Of a DNA stretch of 64,000 nt, positions 26,296-34,969 are shown piece after piece (the stretch's first letter is position 1; each line of letters opens with the position of its first letter). The DNA lies in the NCBI GenBank assembly GCA_015056795.1, contig SVFO01000012.1, positions 1-64,000 of the forward strand, written 5' to 3'. The notes below the pieces were generated by a model that had not been told where the DNA came from, ran no database searches, and saw nothing but the letters and a program-made list of their open reading frames with translations. The position numbers and the translations under genes were made by a program. This DNA comes from Lachnospiraceae bacterium. GTDB taxonomy: Bacteria; Bacillota; Clostridia; Lachnospirales; Lachnospiraceae.

Positions 26296-27759
26296 ATGTC
26301 AAACAACAGTCAGGATTGGAAGGATCTTGGGTCACAGATCCTAGATTCAGTGGCAGGTGCCTTAAACACCGGAGATTTTAGGCAATTGAATAACTTAGTT
26401 TCCGGTACGGTCAATAATGTCGTACAGGAAGCAAAGAAGCAGGCAGAAATCGAGAAGCTCACGCGGGAAGAGATTTTAAGACAGTACCGTGAAAATAACG
26501 CTGCAAATTATGAAAAATGGCAACAGCAACAGCAGGAGCTGAACAGACGCAAGGAAGAGCGTCGTGAGGAATGGAGAAAGATTCGTGAGGCGCAGAACTA
26601 TAGATACGCACAGAATCGTGCCGCAGTTGGACAGAATGGCACGACGCTTCCGCCGCCACCAAGGTTTCGCGGAGTGCGATTTAACAAGGTTGGTAATGTG
26701 GCCAGCGTTCTCAATACCGTGTTTGGTTCCATTGGACTTGGCGTTGGAGCGTCACTTGCCCTTGTATCATTGATTTTGCTGACGTCTGGTGGCACCTGGT
26801 TGCCAGTTGGTATTGTGACGGCAGTGATTTTAGGAGTTTCGACCTCCTTGATGAGCAGGGGAGCAAAGCAGCGAGGCCTGATCAAGAGGGCACAGCGATA
26901 TATGCAGATCTGCGGTACCAAGATGTATGCGGACATTGATGAGATCGCGCTGCAGACTGGTAACAGCTCTAAGTTTGTTCGTAAGGACCTGAAAAAAATG
27001 CTTCGAAAGGGCATGTTCCCCGAGGGACATTTGGACCGTCAGGAAACCTGCTTCATGCTGAGCAATGAAGTATATCGTCAGTACACGGAGACGGCAGAAG
27101 CCTTCCAGATGCGCGAGCAGATGAAGGCAGAGAGCACTCGTCAGAAGACGATTGAAGAGGAAGCACAGGAGATAAAGAACCAGCAGGAAGTAGAATTAAA
27201 TGCCATGATGGCAGAGGGAATGACCTATGTACAGAAATTGCGTGCTTTGAATGAGGCGATTCCTGGTGCGGAGATTACGGCGCAGCTTTCACAGCTTGAG
27301 AGCCTCCTAAGACAGATCTTTGATCGCGTCAAGGAGCATCCAGAACAGATGAACCGCATGCACAAGCTGATGGAGTATTACCTGCCTACCACGGTAAAGC
27401 TGATGGAAGCTTACGTACAGTTTGAAAAAGTGGAGAATCCAGGTCAGGACATCAGGGATGCAAAGGCAGAGATTCAAAAGACCCTTGGCATTATCAACGA
27501 GGCCTTTACGGAGCTTCTCAACAATCTTTTTCAGGATGAGGTCTTTGATGCTACCACGGATGCACAGGTGTTACAGGCCATGCTTTCCAGAGAGGGTCTT
27601 CGCCGTGAGATGGGCCTTCAGCCCGTAAGCTCTGATGCAGAGGAAGACGATGCAGCAGAGGAGGATGAGGAAGAGGAGGAAGAAAATCCCTTCCGATTAA
27701 CGTTGGAACCAGAGCAACCTGAGGTGTTGCCTTCACTGAAGGCTCCCTGGGAAAGCTAG
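26296..27759 (+). CDS. XpaC-like (5-bromo-4-chloroindolyl phosphate hydrolysis) membrane protein
   Basis: Two central TM segments, coiled-coil flanks, adjacent to TelA-like gene. Confidence 0.55.
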   Translation: MSNNSQDWKDLGSQILDSVAGALNTGDFRQLNNLVSGTVNNVVQEAKKQAEIEKLTREEILRQYRENNAANYEKWQQQQQELNRRKEERREEWRKIREAQNYRYAQNRAAVGQNGTTLPPPPRFRGVRFNKVGNVASVLNTVFGSIGLGVGASLALVSLILLTSGGTWLPVGIVTAVILGVSTSLMSRGAKQRGLIKRAQRYMQICGTKMYADIDEIALQTGNSSKFVRKDLKKMLRKGMFPEGHLDRQETCFMLSNEVYRQYTETAEAFQMREQMKAESTRQKTIEEEAQEIKNQQEVELNAMMAEGMTYVQKLRALNEAIPGAEITAQLSQLESLLRQIFDRVKEHPEQMNRMHKLMEYYLPTTVKLMEAYVQFEKVENPGQDIRDAKAEIQKTLGIINEAFTELLNNLFQDEVFDATTDAQVLQAMLSREGLRREMGLQPVSSDAEEDDAAEEDEEEEEENPFRLTLEPEQPEVLPSLKAPWES

Positions 27760-27790
27760 GAGATAAATACATGAATGGAGGACAAGCAAA

Positions 27791-28963
27791 ATGAGCAATG
27801 AATTGGACGAAATGATCAACGCTGCACCTACTCTGACCCTGGAGCCCATGCCCTCAGGTACGGATGCACTTTCTTCGATCACGCTTGAGGAGAAGAAGGA
27901 AGAGGCTCCTGTTGTACAGGAAGTGAACCTGACACCTCAGGAGCAGAAGATGGTAGATGACTTCGCAGCACAGATCGACATTACCAATACCCAACAGGTA
28001 ATGCAGTATGGTTCTGGAAGCCAGAAGAAGATTGCAGATTTCTCTGAGAGTGCTCTGGGTAACGTTCGTACCAAGGACATGGGAGAAATCGGTAAGATGC
28101 TGACTGACGTGGTCGCAGAGCTGAGAAGCTTTGAGGATGAGGAAGATAAGGGCTTCTTTGGAAACCTTTTCAAGAAGAGTACGGCAAAGATCTCTGACAT
28201 GAAGGCAAAGTATGACAAGGCAGAGGTTAACGTAAATAAGATCTGCAAGGTGATGGAGGGACATCAGGTAACGCTTCTTAAGGACATCGCCATGCTGGAT
28301 AAAATGTATGATTTGAACATGAACTACTATAAAGAGTTGTCCATGTACATTCTTGCAGGTAAGCAAAAGCTTGAGCATGCAAAGAAGGTAGAGCTTCCTG
28401 AGCTGGTTGCAAAGGCTGAAAAGAGTGGACTTCCTGAGGATACTCAGGCTGCAAGAGACTTCTCCGCACAGATTGACCGTTTTGAGAAGAAGATTTACGA
28501 CCTTGAGCTTACCAAGACCATTTCCCTGCAGATGGCTCCTCAGATTCGTCTGATCCAGACCAATGATACGGCGATGAGCGAGAAGATTCAGTCTACGCTG
28601 GTGAACACCATTCCTCTTTGGAAGAGCCAGATGGTGATTGCCATCGGATTGAACCATTCCACCAACGCTGCAAGGGCACAGAAGGAGGTATCTGACATGA
28701 CGAACGCACTGCTGAAGAAGAATGCAGAAACCTTGAAGATCGCTACCATCGAGACTGCGAAGGAGAACGAGAGAGGCATCGTTGACATCGAGACCCTGAC
28801 CCAGACCAACCAGACCCTAATCAGCACTTTGGATGAAGTGATGAAGATTCAGGAGGAGGGCAGAACGAGACGTGCGAACGCCGAGGTAGAGCTTACCAGA
28901 ATTGAAAATGAAATGAAGCAAAAGCTCCTTGACATCAGCAAGGGCAGCATTGGACAGAAATAA
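27791..28963 (+). CDS. TelA/toxic anion resistance family protein
   Basis: NTIPLWKSQMVIAIGLNHSTNAARAQKEVSDMTNALLKKNAETLK. Confidence 0.88.
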   Translation: MSNELDEMINAAPTLTLEPMPSGTDALSSITLEEKKEEAPVVQEVNLTPQEQKMVDDFAAQIDITNTQQVMQYGSGSQKKIADFSESALGNVRTKDMGEIGKMLTDVVAELRSFEDEEDKGFFGNLFKKSTAKISDMKAKYDKAEVNVNKICKVMEGHQVTLLKDIAMLDKMYDLNMNYYKELSMYILAGKQKLEHAKKVELPELVAKAEKSGLPEDTQAARDFSAQIDRFEKKIYDLELTKTISLQMAPQIRLIQTNDTAMSEKIQSTLVNTIPLWKSQMVIAIGLNHSTNAARAQKEVSDMTNALLKKNAETLKIATIETAKENERGIVDIETLTQTNQTLISTLDEVMKIQEEGRTRRANAEVELTRIENEMKQKLLDISKGSIGQK

Positions 28964-28991
28964 GAAAAGAAAGCAAGCGATCGCTTGTGAT

Positions 28992-29026
28992 AAAAGGCCA
29001 GTTTCCGAAAGGAGACTGGCCTTTTT
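28992..29026 (+). terminator. Intrinsic terminator
   Basis: AAAGGCCAGT...ACTGGCCTTTTT. Confidence 0.85.
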
Positions 29027-29178
29027 CCGTAAATTGGGACAATTTGGTCCTTATTGAGCAAGAAATAGCAAAGATTAAGCAAAAATAACAATAATTATGT
29101 TGCATAAAACGATTTTTTTTGAGAAAATAAACAAAGAGCTTTGATAAAATGCAATGAAAAGGCAAGAGGAGGAAACAC

Positions 29179-30681
29179 ATGAATTTAAAAACAGCGTATG
29201 AACCTTTTTTTAAGATTGGTGCGGCGATATCAAGATGGAATTTATATACGCCTGCACACGTCAAGTTCTTAACGGAGCAGTTTAACAGCTTCACCGTTGA
29301 AAATGACATGAAGCCCATGTTTTTTTTAGACGGCAAGAAGAATAAGGCAGAGGCGGAGAAGTATCAGCTTTGTCCCGCGCTGACCTTTGAGCGTGCCATT
29401 CCTTATCTGGAGATGGCAAAGGCAAAAGGCATCGCGATGCGCGGACATACGCTTGTTTGGCATAATCAGACCCCGCAATGGTTCTTTTATGAAAATTACG
29501 ATACGTCCTCCAAGCTGGCCGGTCGTGAAACCATGCTCTCGAGAATGGAGAATTATATCAAGGGTGTGCTGGGCTTTGTTCAGGAGAACTATCCAGGAGT
29601 CATCTATGCGTGGGACGTGGTGAATGAGGCCATCAATGACGGCGGATTCCGTGATTCTCTTTGGTTTAAAACCGTTGGCAAGGATTTCGTGGAGATGGCG
29701 TTCACCTTTGCTAGAAAGTATGCTGCTCCCGGCGTGGCCCTGTTCTATAACGATTATGAGACAGCGCTGGATTGGAAGCGTGATTGTATCTTAAAGGAGA
29801 TTCTGATCCCTCTGAAGGAAAAAGGGTTGATCGACGGCATGGGCATGCAGTCGCATCTATTGATGGATCATCCCGATTTCAAGGATTATCAGACGGCACT
29901 GGAGATGTATGGGGCAACGGGTCTTGAGATTCAGATCACGGAGCTGGACCTTCATAATGCAGATCCTTCCAAGGAATCCATGCATCAGCTCGCTTTGAGA
30001 TATCAGGAGTTGTTCGGAATCCTGCTCGCAGCAAAGGGAACCGGCAAGGCAAACATTACGGCTGTAACCTTCTGGAACCTGCTGGATGAGAACAGCTGGC
30101 TGTCAGGATTCCGCAAGGAGACGAGTTATCCTTTGCTCTTCCACGGAAAATGTGAGGCAAAGGAGGCTTATTATGCCGTATTAGAGAATGTTCGTCCCAA
30201 GGAGGAGATTGACCCTTGGAAGTTTGAGGCGGAAGAAAAGGACTTTGAAGTAACGGGAATGCCCGAAGAAAATAAAGGAGGCAATACCATGCAAGAGGTT
30301 TATGAATTTCTGAAGGAAGCTGGCGTATATTATTTGGCAACGGTGGAAGGAGATCAGCCCAGAGTAAGGCCCTTCGGTACCATCGACATGTTTGAGGGCA
30401 AGCTGTATATCCAGACGGGTAAGGTGAAGGAAGTGTCCAAGCAGCTGCAGAAGAACCCTAAGGCAGAGATCTGTGCCTTTATGGAGGGAAAATGGCTGCG
30501 CGTTTCCGGCAAGCTGGTTCGTGACGACAGACGCGAGGCGAAGGTGCACATGCTGGAAGCATATCCCAATTTGAAGGGGATGTATTCCGCTGATGATGAC
30601 AATACCGAGGTTCTGTACTTCCGGGATGCAACCGCGACGTTTTCCTCCTTTGGAGCACCATCAAGAAGTTTTCAATTTTAA
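29179..30681 (+). CDS. GH10 endo-1,4-beta-xylanase fused to PNPOx-like (FMN-binding split barrel) domain
   Basis: HTLVWHNQTPQW, YAWDVVNEAINDGG, QITELDLHN (GH10); YYLATVEGDQPRVRPFGTIDMFEGKLYIQTGKVKEV (PNPOx-like). Confidence 0.88.
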   Translation: MNLKTAYEPFFKIGAAISRWNLYTPAHVKFLTEQFNSFTVENDMKPMFFLDGKKNKAEAEKYQLCPALTFERAIPYLEMAKAKGIAMRGHTLVWHNQTPQWFFYENYDTSSKLAGRETMLSRMENYIKGVLGFVQENYPGVIYAWDVVNEAINDGGFRDSLWFKTVGKDFVEMAFTFARKYAAPGVALFYNDYETALDWKRDCILKEILIPLKEKGLIDGMGMQSHLLMDHPDFKDYQTALEMYGATGLEIQITELDLHNADPSKESMHQLALRYQELFGILLAAKGTGKANITAVTFWNLLDENSWLSGFRKETSYPLLFHGKCEAKEAYYAVLENVRPKEEIDPWKFEAEEKDFEVTGMPEENKGGNTMQEVYEFLKEAGVYYLATVEGDQPRVRPFGTIDMFEGKLYIQTGKVKEVSKQLQKNPKAEICAFMEGKWLRVSGKLVRDDRREAKVHMLEAYPNLKGMYSADDDNTEVLYFRDATATFSSFGAPSRSFQF

Positions 30682-30698
30682 TTCACGAGGAAACTAAA

Positions 30699-32351
30699 AT
30701 GAAAGTAAGACCGAGTATAGTTACGTTTGAGGATGGTACGAAGATTTGGGAGGCGGAGCTTGGTACTTTTGCGGTGAAGACATATTTGCCTAAGACGGAT
30801 CTGCCTGCGGATATTGTGAATTTCGGATTTCGTGCTCCGTATTTGATGGTGTTCGAAGAGAAGCGGATGTCGAAAGAGGAAGCAAAGGCATTTGCGGATC
30901 AGAATGGATTTTCTAAGGTGGCTTCCCAGTTCGCGGGGAGTGTTACCTTCTTTTATCCGCTCTGTGAGGGTGGCTGGGAGAACGCGCCCGAGAGCTTGTT
31001 TGTGGATATTTTGAACGAGTCCCGCATCAGTCAGTATTACGAGGATGGCATGGCCATCATGTACGACCGCTTCGCAAAGAAGATGGGGGATGCTTATATT
31101 CGCGGTGCAGTGCTCAGAACCTATCTGTATGGGTATGGCGCATCTGCTGATTTTATTGCAAAGAATTATCTAAAGACCATTCAGGGCCCCTTCCTTTGGG
31201 GACCTGGGGACGTAACGCCTGCCGCATGTATTCTTCAGAAGCTTAGCGTGATTCCAAATCCAGAGCGCAGGGATATCCCCGTTGTGTCTATTGGTAACAG
31301 CGATGAAATCAATGATGCCCTCATGGAGAGCTTGGAGGACGTGCTCGTGGAGCAGGTTGCAGACGTTCCGGGAGATTTCAAGGAGTTTGTAGGTAATTAC
31401 AGGCGCATGCTTGGAAACCTTCAGGAAGAGCCAAATCTGGAAGAGATGGGTATGGTATGCGAGCCTTCCTTTGTCACCGTAAAGACATCGGCTGACAATC
31501 GTGGGGATGACAAGGCAACCAAGGAACATAAGATTGGATATGTTGCCTTTTACAACAAGGGCATCATGGACGGTGGGAAGAAGGTTCCCCTTGTGATGTG
31601 CTTCCATGGCGGCGGTGACTCGACCTTCTTTATGGCAAGCTGTTCCGGTTGGAATTTGATCGCCGCGAAGTATGGATTTTTACTAGTCTGTGTGGAGAAT
31701 CACTTGAACAGCACGGCGACGGAAACCGTCGAAATGATCGAAAAACTCAAGGAAAAATACAGCATTGATGAGACCAAGATTTACGCAAGCGGCTTTTCGA
31801 TGGGCGGATGTAAATCCTGGGACATGATGCAGGAGTATCCCGAGGTTTATGCTGCTGTGGCACCCATGGATGCGACCTTCGAGGTGGGCTGCAATTCCTA
31901 TGGAGAGCCTGTTGGCGAGTATAATCAGGACAAGCTTCTTCCCGTATTTTATGCAGGCGGAGAGATTACACCGCTCCCGGAACTCCCCTGTCAGGCGCAA
32001 AAGTGCGTAGATCGCATGCGTTATGTCTTCCAAGTGAATCAGGTGAAAAAGGCTTATGACGTGAAGCTGGAGGAGAAGGAGAGCTGGGAGAATCCCATTT
32101 GGGGCGTAAGCGGCGACTTTACCTATCAGCTCGTCAATGAAGAGCGGGAAAACAGCGTTTTGACTCTCGAGCTTTTTACCAGCACGAATGGAAAATGCTA
32201 TGCAGTCTTTGGATGCGTTGGAAATCAGGGACATGAGGTTCGTCATCATACCTGTGAGCAGGCGTGGAAGTTCTTGAGCCAGTTTAGGAGACTTCCGGAC
32301 GGTACGATCGAGGGCGGTGACCTGGAGAAGGTAAAGGCACTGTATCAGTAG
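30699..32351 (+). CDS. Alpha/beta hydrolase (feruloyl/acetyl esterase or PHB-depolymerase-like)
   Basis: VMCFHGGGDSTFFMASC, YASGFSMGGCKSWDM. Confidence 0.75.
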   Translation: MKVRPSIVTFEDGTKIWEAELGTFAVKTYLPKTDLPADIVNFGFRAPYLMVFEEKRMSKEEAKAFADQNGFSKVASQFAGSVTFFYPLCEGGWENAPESLFVDILNESRISQYYEDGMAIMYDRFAKKMGDAYIRGAVLRTYLYGYGASADFIAKNYLKTIQGPFLWGPGDVTPAACILQKLSVIPNPERRDIPVVSIGNSDEINDALMESLEDVLVEQVADVPGDFKEFVGNYRRMLGNLQEEPNLEEMGMVCEPSFVTVKTSADNRGDDKATKEHKIGYVAFYNKGIMDGGKKVPLVMCFHGGGDSTFFMASCSGWNLIAAKYGFLLVCVENHLNSTATETVEMIEKLKEKYSIDETKIYASGFSMGGCKSWDMMQEYPEVYAAVAPMDATFEVGCNSYGEPVGEYNQDKLLPVFYAGGEITPLPELPCQAQKCVDRMRYVFQVNQVKKAYDVKLEEKESWENPIWGVSGDFTYQLVNEERENSVLTLELFTSTNGKCYAVFGCVGNQGHEVRHHTCEQAWKFLSQFRRLPDGTIEGGDLEKVKALYQ

Positions 32352-32404
32352 GAGAAGAATCTGGCAACGACTATTCTTAAGAGGATTTCAGAAATAATGT
32401 CATG

Positions 32405-32441
32405 AAAAGGGGTGGTTTCCATATGGAAGCCACCCTTTTTT
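32405..32441. terminator. Intrinsic terminator (possibly bidirectional, between convergent genes)
   Basis: GGGTGGTTTCCATATGGAAGCCACCC with A-tract before and TTTTTT after. Confidence 0.85.
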
Positions 32442-32498
32442 GAAGTAATTGTTTCGTCCCTGACATTGTTGCCATTGATCTGTCCTTGATATCGCGGA

Positions 32499-34466
32499 CT
32501 ATATAAATTTCAGTTCTGTATTCTGATGCATGTTCAGAATGTCACTACAGGTATGACGATACAGGTCACTGCGGCCTTCCACGGAGGTCAGCTTAGAAAT
32601 TTTTTCCTGTAAAGCCGCATTTTCCTGAATCACGGCAATGAGATAGGGATTATATTTCGTGCCGGCCCCTGCTGCCAGTTCCTCCAGCAATTGCTTGAAG
32701 CTTTTGCCGGTATTATAATTTCTTCCCAGCACGTCCGTGGCAGCGTCCGTGCAGTCCGCGATTGTGATCAGATCGATCAGGATGCGGATGGGAGAGGAGG
32801 TATTGTCAAAGTTTGTCGGATAGCCTGCACCGTCATAGGACTTGTGGTGTCCGAGAATGACGTCAGTATAGGGTGCAAAGGTCGGATCCTTGGACAAAAG
32901 CTTTGTGCCGAGCAGGGGATGATACTTAAGAATGCCAAATTCATCCTCCGTGAGATGTCTGTCCTGCGTGTTGATGACAAGGGCAATTCTGCACTTTCCG
33001 ACGTCGTGGATCAAACCACAATTTTCGATGATGGAAAGGAGCTGTTCACGATTCTCTTTGACTGATGCGAGATCATGACATCCCTCTAATCCTACAAATA
33101 ATTCCGGACGCGTTTCTATGGTAGCTTCGCAGATCAGGGAAGCAATCTTGGAAACCATGCGACTGTGAATATAGGTCATTGGCTGCCTACAAAGGATCAG
33201 GCGGGTAAGTAGCTTCCATTTTTCATCATTGTCCTTCAGGTAGGGCTCAACGCTTTCATAGAACGCATAAAGTAAATAATCAAGATTGTCTGAGTAAAAG
33301 GAGTAGGGCACCTTCATCAAATCCTGAAGAATACGATTGATTGCCTGATCCAGGATTACATGCTTATCAGGAGGAAGTTCCTCAAGCATGGAAAGCGTGT
33401 AATTGAAAGTGAACAGCTCATTGTTTAGGAGCTGAACTAAGTGAGCAGCATCATTTTTATCAAAATTCAGCGGCGGAATTGCTTTTTGAATGTAATCCGC
33501 CATGGCCTGAACACAGGCCTCCGTGGAGAACTGTTTCTTAAGGCGTTTGACATTGTTCTCCATGATCTTGTAGTAGCCGGATGGGTCACTTTTTACGGTG
33601 ATGCGCCCAATTTTATTAAGCAGACCACTGGCGATATTGCAATATTCATCAGGATTCGTGATGAGATTAGGATGGATGGATAAAATATAAAGATATTGGT
33701 CATCCACGGCCTTGATCTTTGCCTTAAGGTAGGGGGAATTTCCATCGAGCTTTTGTACGTCCTCGCGATCCCATAGGGCGTGCGCCCCCTGGTAATACTC
33801 GCTGGTCTTTCCTTCTATGGAGGGATACACGGTAGAATACTGAATCAAGGAAATATAAGCGCTGAAAAAGAGTCCTCGGAAGACTTCAGTTTCAATTTCG
33901 CAATAATGCTCCTCCAAGGTAGAGATTTTTTCAAAATACTGAAGCCATTCGGAAGGGCCAAAATAATTTAACGTTCTGTCAAAGAGCAGATAATTCGCAT
34001 AGCCCATGGCATAGTTTAAGAAGACGATCTTACCATAATCCTGCAGCTCCTCAAAATAGGGAAGCAAAATACGCTCTAATCGAAGACCGACGGATACGAC
34101 GTAAACACCGTTGACATGAAGGTTATATGTGAGTTCAAAAAGAATTCCGAGCTCCTCACGGGTGAGCCTTTGAGGGAGGGAATCAAAAAAATTCTTGCAA
34201 ATGTCTTCATTGTTCTGGTAAACCTGACGCAGGGTTTCCGACCTCTTTGCAGCGAGATCCTTCCACTTTTGCTCCTCACAGGATTCCATCAATTTATCAT
34301 TCCATTCACCCACTAGCGCAGAATTTTTTTGGAGCGTTTCAAAAAATACGTCAATCTGTTCTTTTGTAATCTTTTTCTCTTCCAACTCTTCCAAAAGGAA
34401 AGCCCCCTTTCTCAAGGTTACGTACTTAGCCCTATTATAACTTATTATCGACAATTCTGACAACAT
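32499..34466 (-). CDS. HD-GYP-type domain protein (putative c-di-GMP phosphodiesterase)
   Basis: GLIHDVGK, GHHKSYDGAGYP, ITIADCTDA; long N-terminal helical region. Confidence 0.75.
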   Translation of the reverse strand: MLSELSIISYNRAKYVTLRKGAFLLEELEEKKITKEQIDVFFETLQKNSALVGEWNDKLMESCEEQKWKDLAAKRSETLRQVYQNNEDICKNFFDSLPQRLTREELGILFELTYNLHVNGVYVVSVGLRLERILLPYFEELQDYGKIVFLNYAMGYANYLLFDRTLNYFGPSEWLQYFEKISTLEEHYCEIETEVFRGLFFSAYISLIQYSTVYPSIEGKTSEYYQGAHALWDREDVQKLDGNSPYLKAKIKAVDDQYLYILSIHPNLITNPDEYCNIASGLLNKIGRITVKSDPSGYYKIMENNVKRLKKQFSTEACVQAMADYIQKAIPPLNFDKNDAAHLVQLLNNELFTFNYTLSMLEELPPDKHVILDQAINRILQDLMKVPYSFYSDNLDYLLYAFYESVEPYLKDNDEKWKLLTRLILCRQPMTYIHSRMVSKIASLICEATIETRPELFVGLEGCHDLASVKENREQLLSIIENCGLIHDVGKCRIALVINTQDRHLTEDEFGILKYHPLLGTKLLSKDPTFAPYTDVILGHHKSYDGAGYPTNFDNTSSPIRILIDLITIADCTDAATDVLGRNYNTGKSFKQLLEELAAGAGTKYNPYLIAVIQENAALQEKISKLTSVEGRSDLYRHTCSDILNMHQNTELKFI

Positions 34467-34562
34467 TTTTTACAAAACTGATCTTTTTTCGAGGTGATTT
34501 AGATGTTGCACAATCCTTTTGAACGTGCTAAGATAAAGCAAGTTTCATACAGGAAGAGTAAT

Positions 34563-34757
34563 TGGTGCCGGCGGAGAAGCTCTTTTTCTCCAAGGGTTAA
34601 AAGGGAAGCGGGTGTGATTCCCGCACGATCTCGTCACTGTGATAAGGGAGTGAAGGCGCAGGGATCTTGCATAAGCAATGATCAGTCACTGATCCGATGG
34701 ATTGGGAAGGCAGCGCCCTCATGAGGATCTTTCAGCCAGGAAACCTGCCAGTTATAA
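34563..34757 (+). ncRNA. Cobalamin riboswitch
   Basis: AAGGGAAGCGGGTGTGATTCCCGCAC, CACTGTGATAAGGGAG, GCCAGGAAACCTGCC (B12-box-like); upstream of CbiK/btuFCD-like genes. Confidence 0.88.
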
Positions 34758-34857
34758 TGGTACGGGAAGAAATTCCAGACCACGAGTAATTGGTCGTATC
34801 GGAAAGTAACCATCTTAAGTTTGTTGACTTGAGAGGGTTCCTTTTGATGAAAAATTA

Positions 34858-34894
34858 CTCTGCTGTTCGAAGGATTCGGCAGGGTTTTTCTTTT
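34858..34894 (+). terminator. Intrinsic terminator, probable riboswitch expression platform
   Basis: CTCTGC (34858-34863)...GCAGGG (34879-34884) then TTTTTCTTTT, between riboswitch and CbiK ATG. Confidence 0.65.
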
Positions 34895-34969
34895 GATGCA
34901 AAGATGCCAAGCTCTTCTGGACGGAAACAGACAAAAAGGAAAAGACATAGTAGGAAAGAGGAGAGAAAC

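Noticed and set aside
28970-28990. CAAGCGATCGCTTG palindrome
   Set aside because: Perfect but short and close to a terminator; no independent support for function.
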